Below, piece after piece: positions 9,724 to 24,700 of a stretch of DNA of 64,000 bases. Source of the stretch: Siphonodentalium dalli (lineage: Eukaryota; Mollusca; Scaphopoda; Gadilida; Siphonodentaliidae); NCBI GenBank assembly GCA_032622095.1, contig CP136061.1, positions 12,667,287 through 12,731,286 on the forward strand. The letters are read 5' to 3'. Every line of letters starts with the position of its first letter. Positions within the stretch are counted from its first letter, which is position 1. A program made the translations under genes and the position numbers. The notes below the pieces were generated by a model. That model searched no databases, was not told the DNA's origin, and was given only the letters and a program-made list of their open reading frames with translations.

Positions 9724-12700
9724 GTAAGTTTGAAGCGTGTCATTTGCAGAATGAGGTTCCCAGAGGTGAATTTAAAGTTTCCAAATGGTGAATATTGTGA
9801 TCTACACCCATTTGGAACCTCGATTATGCAATATGTTGTCTGCCAATTTTGGGATATAGAGAAACTAAATCAAAAAGATATAGAATCTATGTGAAGAATT
9901 TCTATAAAAATTTTATAATAAAGAAACTTTCCAGAGAAAGCATAGCCCACTATGCAGGATAACATCACTAAATTTACCCTCTTGGGGACCTCATTCTGCA
10001 AATCACTGGCACCTTATTCTCAGGCTGACGCTATTCCACATAGAGTCACTATATTCACCCTCTTGAATCCTCATTCTGTCAGACACTAAATTCAGGCTTG
10101 AGCCAATTATGTTACGAAAATGGCAAAAGAAAATAAATTTCATTTCGGCAAAAAGTTTCAAAGTTACATGTACAGTAACCGTGGTACCACGGTATCACCA
10201 ATGTATATAGAAAGCTACATGTACAGTAACCGTGGTACCACAGTATCACCAGTGTATATAGAAAGCTACATGTACAGTAACCGTGGTAGAATACCACGGT
10301 ATCACCAGAGTATATAGAAGCTACATGTACAGTAACCGTGGTAGAATACCGCAGCATCACCAGAGTATATAGAAAGCTACATGTACAGTAACCATGGTAG
10401 AATTCCACGGTATCACCAGTGTATATAGAAAGCTACATGTACATTTTTTTTTCTTTCGAAACCGACTTTACAACATACAAAATGTTGTCCCTACTGTAGG
10501 ATTAAAGCTTCATTCAAACTGAATGGGGGAAATTTAAAAGTACAGTGTTGGCGTTTAATCATACAGTGGGCTCATTTAATTATACAGTGTCGAAACTGTC
10601 GATTTAATAAACATCAAATTTAACTAGCCAGCGTTAATACTATAGAAACATAGCAGATCAAGGTATAAACAAAATTAATTCTCTTTTTCAGAATAACAAT
10701 GACAAATCTAAGTGCATTGAAATCTTGACAACCGAAAGTCCAACCTATTTGTATGGTCCATCTCGAACGGAGTCGGATAAAACATTAGCTCGCCTCCAGG
10801 ACATGAACACCGAGCGACGACGGAGTGATGGGAGTGCTGTATCAGGTGGATCTGTCTCGTTCAATTCACATCAATCGCCCGGCAGTAGTAGCAATCGATC
10901 TACCCCAAATCTCCTCAACTGTGATTCGACGACGACGCCTGTGAGTCCGTCGGCTTTCGACTCGTATATTCAGAGTGGTAGCAGTCCGGAACAGATACCT
11001 AATATAAATTGTGACACATTCAGACCCCCTAATAACAATGAAACAATCAGTTCTTCAACACCGACTCGAAAACAGGTGCAAGTACTGCATTGTCAGCAAA
11101 ATAACCAAACGCCACCTGGGCAGACTTTAAGTGGCATGGGAGTTTCACCACCACAAGAACAGTCATCGTATGTGTACCGGTTACAACCAGTTTCTAATAT
11201 AAATCGAACTGTGGATGCTAATCACAGAAGCATGCAACATATAGGTAGTTCCTGTGTAGATGTGCAGCATTTAGGTGGATCCCCGCAGCATTTAGGTGGA
11301 TCAAGTGGAAATTTGAATTACTTACCCCAAATAAATCACAGTTCACAACCAACTCAAAACCACTCCACACAAGCAACAATATTTCTTAATCCAAATAACA
11401 CAAACTATGACCACAATTCTCGGAATGTAGGTCGAACTTCACCACAAGTGCCTTTCATGAACACACAAACGCTCCCTGGTTACTCGGGCCCCCAGGCCAC
11501 CCGGCAGTTCCATGTGGGGAGTCCGTCTCCATCCAATCAGGAGATATTGGACGTGCAAACAAACACTAACCCTCAGCATTTTACAAAACAATTATTCGTT
11601 GAGATTCGGAGTGCTGGACCAGAGGGTTACTCATCACAAGTGCGTTGTTTTCCCCGTTCTCAGCCCGCGTTCTCGGAATTAAACTGTGATATGAATAACT
11701 CTAATAACAATTCCTTCGCTGCGAGCCATGGTGGTAACCATAGCAACCACGTGCCTTGTGGACCTCCTAATTCCTACTACCCTGGAAGTCGAACATATCC
11801 GAGGAATATGGGTAGTCCGAATTTTAATAGTGCAAGTGGAATTCCGGATATGACTTTCGTTCGGCGACCTCCGATGGTTAAAAGTTTGTCGTCTGCTTCA
11901 AGTGGCTCAGCCAGTAGTGATCATGACTTTATGCTTGCACCTGATACAGACATTAATCATATTAATATGATACAGACACCGTTCCATATGCCTAGTCAGT
12001 TAATAAATTCAGAAACCGGAAGTGCATTATCAAGGTCAAGGTCAGGGAGTTTGCAGGATGACCCAACGTATACAACAAGTGAGTAAATAGATATATCTAT
12101 AGACTTGGTATCTTATTTAATTCCACACCTGTCAGTATGAAAGCCAGTTCGTCAAATTCGCATGGCCCTTAGCTTTCTATTTTAGAAATTTTAAGACAGT
12201 TATCACTATTACTTGAACAAACGTCAACCAATTCAATTCAGTTTTGGTTAATTGTTTTTTACAATAATATCTCAATGAAGTTTGAACACGAAGCTTATCC
12301 GTATATTTACCCGAATTTTACCTGAATTATAGAAATTAGGTATAAAAAAGTCTGGATATAGTGTGCCTGTCGTTTGCAGAATGAGGTCTGCAGGTTGTGT
12401 GATTCGAACTCCGACCCTTTATGTCGAGAGCGCACCTTGCAACTCATTGTCCGATGTCAGTAATATCCACCGAAGCGACCCCAAAAAAGGGAAGCTCAAA
12501 TGGCCGCTGTATTCTGACTTTGCACTTAGGACACTGTATGCATATTTTAAGGTCTCTATGAGTTAGGTATATGGTAGATTTTTGGCATGGCTGCATGTTA
12601 TATGTACTTGTCTCCAAGACATGCCGAGCGTTATGCTGTGTACCTGCCTGGGAATATATAACACAAAAGGCGTCAATTTTTTTAGAGGCTGCATGTGTTT

Positions 12701-15700
12701 TTGTCATTTTTTTTGGTCAAGTCCATTGTCTCAAAACCATGTGCAGCTTCTACAGTACTTAGTTTGTGAAATTGTTTATTTTTAGAAATTTTATGACCTT
12801 TGGACCAAATGTCAACAAATTTGAAATTCTATTCTGACAGATTCACTCTGGAGTCAATATACATGGGACAATGGAAAAAATAATGGTTTGCATCGTTTAT
12901 TTTTTCTATTAAGTTGTGAAATAAATCAATATCAAAAGATTTGTTTTAAATATAGGAAATGGTATACAATGCGCCAAATATACAGTAATGCCCTAAATAA
13001 TTGACTCCTTAACCACAGCAAAATTATGGGTAATTTTTCAGGATTTAGTCAGAATTACTGAGACCTTTTCGATGAATGACAACAAACCATATTTCCGACT
13101 AAATCCTGAAAAATTACCCATAATTCTGCTGTGGTTAAGGAGTCGATTATTTAGGGCATTACTGTAACCTTGAATACATGTTAACCCTTTATCCAACAAA
13201 ACGGCCAAAAACGCCCCAATAAAGCTTCAACAGCCTAAAATATCTTCGGTCTCTCTCAATAACACCATACAAATATGGATATCATTGGAACCGGTTCATT
13301 AACTACATTGTGATGGTTACAGTTATGCCCTGTGCCAATGCATTCTCTTATATATGCGAGTCGACCATAGGTCGCCTCGCATATATTAGAGAATGCATTG
13401 GCCTAAAAAAAATTCTTTTTTTTAACACTTTTTACCATTTTTTCTTACATTCTTTAACAATTTTATAATTTTTTCTACATTCTTTGACAATTTTATCATT
13501 TTTAATATGTGTTAAGCCAATGCATTCTCTTATATATGCGAGGCGACATATGGTCGACTCGCATATATAAGAGAATGCATTGGCACAGGGCCGTTCTGTT
13601 GGGTAAAGGGTTAATATATTTGATTTATATTTGACAGCCTTGCTTATGCATCAGAGTCAACACAGAAACAAACTAAAAGAAGACCTGCATTACACCTCAC
13701 AACTCTTGTTGAAATTGAGGGGCGAGCTTGCAGAAATGGAAGGAGCGGTTTATAAGAAACGAGGTCGTAATAATAGCTTCCCTAGGGTAAGGAAAAATAT
13801 TAAAGATACTTAAATTGAATTAACCCTTTGAGTGCCAGGTCCGATTTTTGTATCAACCCATATACCCTGTGCCAATGCATTCTCTTATATATGCGAGTCG
13901 ACCATAGGTCGCCTCACATATATAAGAAAATGCATTGGCCTAACATTTTTTTTTTTTTTTTTTTTACAATTTTTTTACAATTTTTTTCAATTTTAATAAT
14001 TTATTATTATATTCTTTAACAGACTTATTTTGTAGGTTTAGGGCCGATGAGATCGGCCCCTGGCACTCAAAGGGTTAACACTCGCAAATTACTATTTCCT
14101 TGTCTTCAGGGGTAAAAAAATATTTGATTCGAGTCGAGGAACCCACCCATCAAAGTTCAGAGTGATCAGATATCAATTTTTGAAATCTATTATTTTTCAC
14201 CACCGATAATTTTTAGTGGCCCAGTAAAAAGGTTGACGAGAAGATGGTCCCAGACCAAATTCTGGATGAAGATGGATAACACTAAAATCAAGTGGCTTTT
14301 TTGTGTCAGATAATTGACAAACCAGCAAAATTTCGTTGAACAAAATGTTGATATATAACAGGTTATGGGTAATTTTATACTATAATTGACTGGTTAGCAT
14401 TATTTTTGGGCAAGTAATTGATTGTGATAACTGGAGCGGCATTTAAAATCATGTTGTTGTTGTTGGAATCTGATGATATGGGGACCATCGAATTGGATTG
14501 AGTACCTTTAATTAAATATACATGGCTATCTAAGAGGTTGATCCAACAAGAAATGGTTAAGAGCCATACGTTTTATGGTTAAGAGCCATACGTTTTATGG
14601 TTAAGAGCCATACGTTTTATGGTTAACAGCCATACGTTTTATGGTTAACAGCCATACGTTTTATGGTTAACAGACATACGTTTTATGCACTTGTATTTAA
14701 AGATACGGGCGACCTTCGCGGTGGGTATAGCTGTTAAAATAGTCACATCTGCCATAAACAGAAAGAATATTATATATTATAAATAGACAGATGTTCTTAT
14801 ACCTATCATAAATATTGCACACATTATATGTTATTGTCACGTTTGTACACTTTGTTATGTAAACAATCATCAAAAACGTTACAGAATCATTTGTTTATAG
14901 ACAAACACTCGGAACTACCGGATTGTCCAATGAAAATGTTCAGTTGCGCTGTGGAAGGTGAAGATAAAATTATTGGCCCCATTAACAATCAAAGTCAAAT
15001 CACACCATATATTTTAATTTAATCGACAGATTCTACCCGCTGTCAGTTCAAGATCCATCTAATCCATGTTACTTCATGATTGGGAAATGATCAGTATGGT
15101 TACTATGGTAATACAAACCAAATAAGGAATTACTATGATAGTAATGTGAGTTGTAAGTTGTAGACGCACCAAATTTGGGGTTTTACAACCGATGTAAAAT
15201 ACGCGTGAATCTAAATAAGAAAATGACGCAATATCGTGACTGTTTATAAACAATTCACTGCGCTTTTTGCGAGAAACTAAACAACACTTGACCTGAATTT
15301 TCTCTGACACAAAGCTTGTTTTGTCAATAATATCGCATTTATATCATCATTATGCTATACTATAAGTATATTCTTCAGGAAGTTATCATAGTTTGATAAA
15401 TAGAGGATATGAAATGAGTGTTTCTCTCATATGATATTTATGAAACGAGTCTAAGAATTTTCAGTTTTCTCAAGCCTCCGGTGAGAGAAAACTGAAAATT
15501 CGTGACGAGTTTCATAAATATCATATGAGAGAAACACGAATTACATATTCTATTTATCATATGACACCTATAAATTGATTATGATGTCCAAAACGCACAC
15601 AAATCACTAAATAGCTATATGACATCGGCAGCAAAAGGTTAATGTGACGTCACTTCATTGCACCGGAAGCCCAATTACACCTGGTGAACTAGCAGAAATA

Positions 15701-18700
15701 ATATACACGCGAAGATATAGTGCGCTATTCTGTTCTCAGTTTGTGACATTATATCGTATGTTTATTAGATAAATACGAATTACATATTCTATTTATCGTA
15801 TAACAATGTCCAAAACTATATATTTCAAGATTATAATTGCGAGAATTTCGGCATCGCGTTGATTGACGCGCACGAATTTGACTTGCATTTAGTCAGAGAT
15901 GCGGCTCGGCCCCCAGCTGCCATTCAGCCAATCAGAACACACTTTTTGTCAACAAACCAATCAAATTATCGGAAGGTGATATGAATTAGTAATTGATATG
16001 AAATTGATTTATGACATAGTTTCCAACGTAAATAATGATTGAGTCATATGATAAACGTTATTTCTAAATTATAACCTACAATGAAGGCCGTCCGTCCCTT
16101 CAAATGAGGGCATAATATGTTTTTGGTTAGTCCATTTATTTAGCCGTCCATTAAATGGCAGTTTTCCGACGTTTTGTGTGACAGAGCCTTGAAATATTGT
16201 GTCTGTCATTTGCAGAATGAGGTCCCCAGAGGGTGAATTTGGTGACTCTCTCCAGCTGTGGGCTAGCATCACCAAATTCACCATCTAGGAATATCATTCT
16301 GCTGAGGTCTCAACTGCTATGGGAGACCTAGGATCAGATTGAAGTTCCCCAGTTGAAGTTGGTGATATTCACCCATTAGTTTCCTCGATTAATATGCGTT
16401 TTATCTTCTGCAAATTAGGTGATCTAGAAACTGAACAGAAAGGAAAAAGTAACTAAAAAATAATGTTAATTTGAGACTATAGATACTTCCCAGAAGATTA
16501 GGACAAAGCAGAATGAGGTCCCCAGATGAGGGTGAATTTGGTGAAGCTAGCCCGCTGTGCATGGTAGCATCACTAAATTCACCATCTGGTCACCTTATTC
16601 TGAAAATCACAGAACACTATTTCAAGTTTTGTATGACGGATAAATAAAATATGTAGCTAAGGTAAAACAAAAAAGATTTTGATTCTGTGGCAATTTTTTT
16701 TTAAATCAACGCGCGAGCGAGGGTTTTATTTTTAATTTTTATCAGCCCATATACTGGCATAGTAAACATGGGTTATTATACCTTCCCAGGTCCAGAAAAA
16801 AATAGGGAGAACTTTGTAATGGATATAAACTAATTTAATCTGATATAAAGAATGACAGATTATGACATTGTACTACCCGTACATCATATAGGGATTCCCT
16901 AGAATGATATGTATACTGATATCGGCACAATTATTTATAACACGCAGAACTACATATCCGATTCATATAAAAATATGGAACGTAAATACAGTTGAAACGA
17001 AAAGATTAAGTGATCATAGAAAGTCTTGATCCACTTATTCCAGTGACTAATTAGAGACTGTATATGTACCACATGGATAATAGATTATAAAAATGGCCAA
17101 AATACACCGCTTGTCAAATTGTAGTGCGCTGCCGTTTGCATATCTTCTATCGCAATAGTGTAGCAAGGGGAAAACTATCTTGCAGGGTTACATTCTTACT
17201 GTGCAAAGGTCAGGTTGGCGGACGACTCATTCAATATCCAAATTCCTGCTGATCGTGCAGATTGAAACAAGCAGACGACAGTCATCAGTGCATTGTTCTC
17301 TCTGTCTGGGGCTCCATAAAGCTCCCATCATAAAAAGGTTATATAACACTCCTGTATGGAGCCCCACATGTACCCAAGCAGACGACAGTCATCAGTGCAT
17401 TGTTCTCTCTGTCTGGGGCTCCATAAATGGTTATATAACACTCCCATATGGAGCCCCACACGGACCCAAGCAGACGACAGTCATCAGTGCATTGTTCTCT
17501 CTGTCTGGGGCTCCATAAAGCTCCCGCCATAAAAGGGTTATATGACACTCCTGTATGGAGCCTCACGTGACCCAAGCAGACAGTCATCAGTGAATTGTTC
17601 TCTCTGTCTGGGGCTCCATAAAGGGTTAATAATATTTCAACTGATCTGAGTTTTCTTGTTACAGATTGACCAAATCTACGCAATGAGGGATAAAAACATG
17701 TCTCTAAAAACAGATATCCAGTGTATGACAAGGGAAATAGACATGTATAACTTTGGTCAGAGTGAGTATCATACTAATTAAAATTTTATCTCACGTGACT
17801 TCCTCGCGTTCTGATAGGCTGCACACTTTTATACTATTTTCCGATAGTACCCCAGTAGCCGGCCAACTAACATACTATTCTTGTACTATTTTAATGTAAC
17901 GAGAGGAATTTCGCACAATCGGATTGACACATGAACACACAGCCAATCTGAAACTTTATTGTATTTTACTTATTCATGGTGGGGAATCACATGGTTTCGA
18001 CGTTGGTGAGTACCACGCATTCAAAATGTGCAAACGCACAAAAACATAATATAAGAGGAACTGACACAAAACATAGCATTTTGACTGTTATGAGCATATG
18101 CTAGTTTATTTTTAAAACAAGTTGATACCTTATTTGTTCGGAAATACTAAGTAGTTTTCTATAACATTCTGACCAAATTTGCCAATTGGAGGTTCGTGGA
18201 ATACAAAAGTCCATACATCTAGGAGAATCCATTGACTGACAACATTGGTTAACCCTTTACCCAACAGAAGGGCCATGTGCCAATGCATTCTCTTATATAT
18301 GCGAGTCGACCATAGGTCGCCTCGCATATATAAGAGAATGCATTGGCTTAACACATTAAAAATTATAAAATTGTTAAAGAATGTAAGAAAAAATGGTAAA
18401 AAGTGTTAAAAAAAGTTTTTTTTTAGGCCAATGCATTCTCTTATATATGCGAGGCGACCTATGGTCGACTCGCATATATAAGAGAATGCATTGGCACAGG
18501 GCATAACTGTAACTATCACAATGTGGTCAAGGAGCCGGTTCCAATGATATCCATATTTGTATGGTTCTATTGAGATATTTTAGGCTGTTGAAGCTTTATT
18601 TGGCCGGTTTTGGCCGGTTTGTTGGGTAAAGGGTTAAATGTTCGGGTACAAACAAATCAATCAACGCAGAAGGGAAATTAGTTTTGCGGAAATTGTTACC

Positions 18701-21700
18701 ATAACTGAGTTTGGACACAAATGAGGTATCCGTTTGTTTGAAAAATAGTATAGCATATGCTCATAGCTGCCAGAATACTATTTAATATATCATTATCCTA
18801 GTTTATTACCTTTTTGCTCATTTCTGGTCGCGTTTGCGACGGTCTCGGCCATAATGAATGTGTGATACTCATCAACTTGAAACCATGCGATTCCCCACCG
18901 TTTTGTTGCAATATAGTATATCATTTTATTACACGCTTGTTCCTAGAAATACAGTGTTATTGTTGTTCCATATTTACAAATCCATATGGAACGTACGTTC
19001 CATACGCATCTCCTTGACATAAAATGACGTACATGACATTCGCCTCAATCATGAAACTGGAACTATTAAAATAAGAGAATCATCACACATAACAAACACA
19101 CCCTGTATGAGCATAAATAAACCTTCTAATCCTGTATTTTAATGCAATGATTCTAGGACGCGAAACGTGTAATAAACACAGAACGACACGATGTGTAAAT
19201 GGGTTTGTCGATACGGCACTCGTGCTGTCGCGGAAGGATAGAACTCGTGTCGTATCGACAAACCCATTTACACATCGTGTCGTTCTGTGTATTTATTACA
19301 TGATCCTACCCTTATTCCGTTCAATGAACACATTCTATAATTGTGACATGCAATGTATATTACATTGATGTGCAACGTACCTTGCATAACAGGAAATAGT
19401 ACCAGGTGACCTTTGAAGTTTGACTTCTGGTTTGTCGTATGTTTACATTCTGTACGCTATGTCTCATAATACTATGGCGTCCAATATTTTCCCAACAATC
19501 ACTGATGAATGAAGAGTTTGAAAAGTTATTTTATTAAATATACACCATTAAATATGTCAAAGAGTCTTTATTTATCTGGGACTATTTCTTTACAAGGGCA
19601 AACAATGCATAGTTAAGTGAAACGCCTTATAGAAGCCGATGTTAGTTTCACGTCCCGTTAAGTATTTTTATCGAGGTTTTATCAATGTTTTGGATCATGT
19701 AATAAATAGAATCTACAACTCGCCCTCAGTTTATAACGGAATTTCAGTTCCAGTGATGTGACGACTCACGAAATGATGAAGTGTCATTGAATAAATTCAA
19801 CAAAATGTCAGTTGAATACATTCACAAGGCCAAAGAAAATTAAATATCTGGTTTGGGTTACAAGCCGAAAAAAAATGGGGTCGGTAGGTAGGCTTGAAAT
19901 TTTGTTTTTTAATTAATTTGTTTATTTTGACATATTCTTATGACTTTTCATGTGCGTATTTTACTCTGCAAGATTGACATAAAACTACTTTTGATTATTT
20001 GTATATAAATTTTAATATATACACAATACTTTTACTTAGAAATCAACCTATTTTGATGCTTAAATGTGTTTTTTGTGTTTTATGAAATTTTTTGAGAAAA
20101 AATTAAATAGATTTTCTTGAAAACCATGAAAAAACTTTAGGGTAGGGGGGTTTAAAATAGGGTCGGTAGGGAAACCCAAACCACATATATTTTTTTCTTT
20201 GGCCCATTCAATATGAGTCACAAGGAAGGTTTATATAAAGAAATCTGCAGCCTAGCATTGCCTGCATGCCAAAATTACTTCATTTTATTCCACTGTGAGA
20301 CCTGATATTCGTCGCCATCGACCACAGAAAACTTAGTCAATGCTCCCATACAAAATGATGCACCAAACTCTATATTCTGATGAACAGTGGGTGCAAAATG
20401 TCTTAATAGAATAATTTACGTTAAACCAATCCTGAGTTTAGTGTGCCTGTCATTTGCAGAATGAGGTCCCCAGAGGGTGAATTTAGTGACGCTATCCCGC
20501 ACAGTGGACTAGCATCACCAAATTCATCCTCTGGGGACTTCATTCTGCAATGCCTCATCTTCTCTGGAAAGCTTCTTTATTATCTAATTATACAGAAACA
20601 TCTTCACATACATGTAGATTCTATTTATTTATTTTTAGTTTAGTTTCTTTATATCCCCAAATTGGCAGACGACACATTGCAAAATAGAGGTTCCCAATGG
20701 GTGTACATCACAATATTCACCATTTGGGAACTTCAATCTGAGTCAAGGTCTCCCATAGCAGATGAGGCCATGCAGGATGAGGTCCCCAGAGGGTGAATTT
20801 AGTGATGCCAGCCGGCTATGTAGGGTAGCATCACTAAATTCACCCTCTGGGAACCTCATTCTGCAAATGACAGGCACACTAAACTCAGACTTGTGTTGCT
20901 CGTATCAATTACTGTTTTATAGGTAACCAATATAGAGATATCTCCCGCGATTGAGTGAGACACAGGAATTTGTCGCCCGCTCGACACCTGGAATGTCACC
21001 CGAGGGCCTATTGGCCCGAGGGTGACATTCCAGGTCGTGAGCGGCGCAAATCCCCATGTCTCATGAAAACAAGGGTGACAACTGCTTTGTTATATGGCAA
21101 AGGAGTACACACAAACCTTCTTAATTGTATGCCTAAGTACGCGCGTATATTCATTAATCCAGCTCTAAGAGTAAATTTTATGTTGGAATACTCGCTTTTT
21201 AGAAAATAAAACGTTCACATTTTTCATCAATTAATACACCCATCATTTGCGGAGCTATTGTCCGGTCAGTTTGCTGGTCGCATGGTGAGAATCAGTTCAC
21301 GGAAGGAGGAGTAAAGCAATTTTGAAATAGAGTAGTCATGCGGCGAAATGTTCGGTTTCCTTTTAAATGAGCGTAAAGACGCAGGTAGACGTGTTAATTT
21401 CGAGAATGCTAAAATGTTCCAAAAGAAATTGTCAACTGTTACGCAACATAAGGGTATTCCTTTGAAGTCAGAGAATGTATAGCCGAAAGTAAATTGTCGA
21501 TTGATAAACAGTAAAGAGTGGTTACTTGATATTTAGAGCTTAGTACAGAAACGTATTTGTGACGTAGGTACATCATGTGTGCAATTGTCTACAGTACATA
21601 CCAAATGCTTCATAAGGTTTATCTATTTGTTCCACTGTATTCATTATTGATATAAAAAGGTCCAATAGAAACATTACACCATTTATACATAGCGTGCTTT

Positions 21701-24700
21701 AATTGCAAATTAAAGACAACAATTATGCAAATTAGCAAACACCACAGTTCGCGGTTGTTACGAAACAGTGGGGTTTATAAAATGTGTGTTTTCAGACATT
21801 AACCCTTTGAGTGCCAGGTCGATTTTTGTATCAACCCATATACCCTGTGCCAATGCATTCTCTTATATATGCGAGTCGACCATAGGTCGCCTCGCATATA
21901 TAAGAGAATGCATTGGCCTAACAATTTTTTATTTTATTTTTTTTTTTACAATTTTTTACAATTTTAATATATTTTATTATATTCTTTAACAGACTTATTG
22001 TGTAGGTTTAGGGCCGATAATATCGGCCCCTGGCACTCAATGGGTTATTAGAGATCTGTGATGTAATCTCTGCACGTTGAGTTCTTCATTGTTCTATGTT
22101 TAATGGTAACAGCTGAGCGGTCAACAACTGCCAAAATGTTACCCTTGAGGGTAACAAGTGATTTGCGGCCCGCCATGTGACGCAACCTCAGCCAATCAGA
22201 AGAGAGGAAAATGGGATGAAGATAACAATAAGTGTTAAGTGGTTGTTTGACCTGGTGACACATAATGTAGGGTTAGCGAAAATCATGACACATAATCTAG
22301 GGTTAGCGAAAATCATGACACATCATGTAAGGTTAGTGAAAATCATGACACATCATGTAAGGTTAGCGAAAATCACACCAAGCATTCCGGGATGACAGTA
22401 AATGATCATAATGAAATACTGGCTGACGCCTCAAAAGCTTTTTGATATGTCAAATTATGATAAGCTGAAAGAAAAATGGCCTGAAACCAATTAGTCATAT
22501 ACCATTTTCTCAAAGAGAAAGAAGAGGGAGCCTAAAAAACATATGAAAGAAAGGAGGGAATAAAGGAACAGGGACCCAATTTTGTGCAAATTATACCTGA
22601 TTCCTCGTTCACTTGTCATAAATTTGGAGTGGAGAGCAGTGCCCGGAGCAGTTTTTGGAAAAGAATTTTGAATGTACAAAACGCATGAAATGTCACACTT
22701 GCCCTCCAATTGATCCTCGTTAAAGGGTTTAAAGTGTACTCATTCCGATTACGGGGCCTCGATAGAGTCCCGCATCGTTATTTTTCGTCACTACCTCCCC
22801 GTTCGAGGAGTGGGTAATTTGCGTGCCTGCTGCCTTCCTTGGATGTGGTAGCCGTTTCTCATGCTCCCTCTCCGGAATCGAACCCTGATTCACAATAGAA
22901 TAATTTACGTTGCTTGTATCAATTACAGATGCATTCTGGGTTTCGGACCTCCAATTGCGATAACAAAATTCTTTTTTAAATTCTTATTGCTTTGTTTCAG
23001 CACCTCTTGGAGTTTTGGATCCATTGGAACAACAAAACTTTTTCCGTAACCTTAATACTGGCCAGCGTGGTTCTATATATAGCTCAAGAAAGCAAGAAAA
23101 GGATAAAGAAAAAGAAGAGATGCCGTCATGTGAGTTTACCAACTCAAACAGGGGGGGGGTGTCAGAAACAATATCAGGCACGTATGATGATTTCTTATAT
23201 ATGCGAGTCGACCATAGGTCGCCTCGCTATGGTCGACTCGCATATATAAGAGAATGCATTGGCCTAACAATTATTATTTTGTTTTTACTATTTTTTACAA
23301 TTTTAATAATTTATTCTTATATTCTTTAACAGACTTATTTTGTAGGTTTAGGGCCGATGAGATCGAACCCTGGCACTCAAAGGGTTAAAACTTAAGAGAT
23401 AATGTAATCAAAACTGCCTTTAGACATTCAGTATAATTTGTTTATTGTTGTAAAATTACTCAATACTCAGTATATGTCAGCTACATGCATGGACACATTG
23501 CATAAACGCAGCCATGTCAAACTAAGCTTATAACATACCCAAGCTCTAATAGATAGTTGATAGGATACAGAAAGTGTGTGGTGATAATTCAAATATTCTT
23601 CCGAAATATGTTGATTTTGGGTTTCCAGAACTTGCTGAAACAGAACAAAATTAGCCTCCCCCCGTCTCAAAAGGGATATTTACCATACTCTATTTGCATT
23701 GGCTATATATGGGTATCGCATGGTCCAATGATTTTTGACAGAGTTATGCCCCTTTTTTTACATAAAAAAATCATTGTCTGGATGATAATTTCAGTAATAT
23801 TTAACAGAATTTCTTGATATTTGGTACGTGGTTCACATTTGAGAGGCAGGGTTTATCCGCCAAGGGGAAATTAATGAGTCCTTATTGGGGAAACACATAA
23901 CGCGACGGGGCGACCATGGTTCGTCCCTCAGGCGAAAATTTTGTTATTTGACACTGAAAAGTAGTCATTTCCTTGCACCTGAGTGTCCCACAAAGCAATC
24001 CAAAGCTATGTATATTACGCAATTCGATCATTTTCCGTGTGTGCATTAATTCTGTTGATGGTATCCAGATAATTAATCATGTAATTACGCACGTAAGACT
24101 GCCATCTGATTGAAGACTATATCAAGCTACAAGTTACAGTGTTTAACTCTTTCGTTGCCGAGCTAATTTTACACCTAAATTGCCAGAGAATTTATGAGAA
24201 AACCAGTGAGAAAACTGATTTTATTGTGGAAAAGTATGATACAATAATAATCTTCTTCTTATGAAATAATGTTTCAAATATCAAGGACATGTATGTAGGT
24301 GATTAGCCAAAGAATTGCGGGTGAATATTTTGCCGAAGAATATTCACGACAATTAAGGGGCATAACTCCTTGTCACCCAAGGGAAATAACTCCAAATAAG
24401 GATTTTTTTTGCAATAATCCAATTGAAAAATGGCCCACAACCTGCTATATTCAATATTGAGACAGTATTCCAACGATGATGATCTGATAAATCTTTCTAC
24501 TGTCTTTCTCATTTTAAAAACTTGTAAGAGTAAATTAGGGTCTAGTTCTGGTATAGCTGGACCATATGTGAGGAGCTACACAATGCAGGAGCCGATTTAG
24601 ACTTTAGTTGCGACAGTTTACTACGAAAATAGCTAGGTTTTTTAATTGAGGAAAATGGCAATTTTGACTGTCAAAAAACAAAACAAAAATTGTGATATTA

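Noticed and set aside
12395-12450. Possible tRNA gene or SINE on the minus strand
   Set aside because: Only a B-box-like AGTTCGAATC is seen; stems do not pair well and no A box or tail was found.
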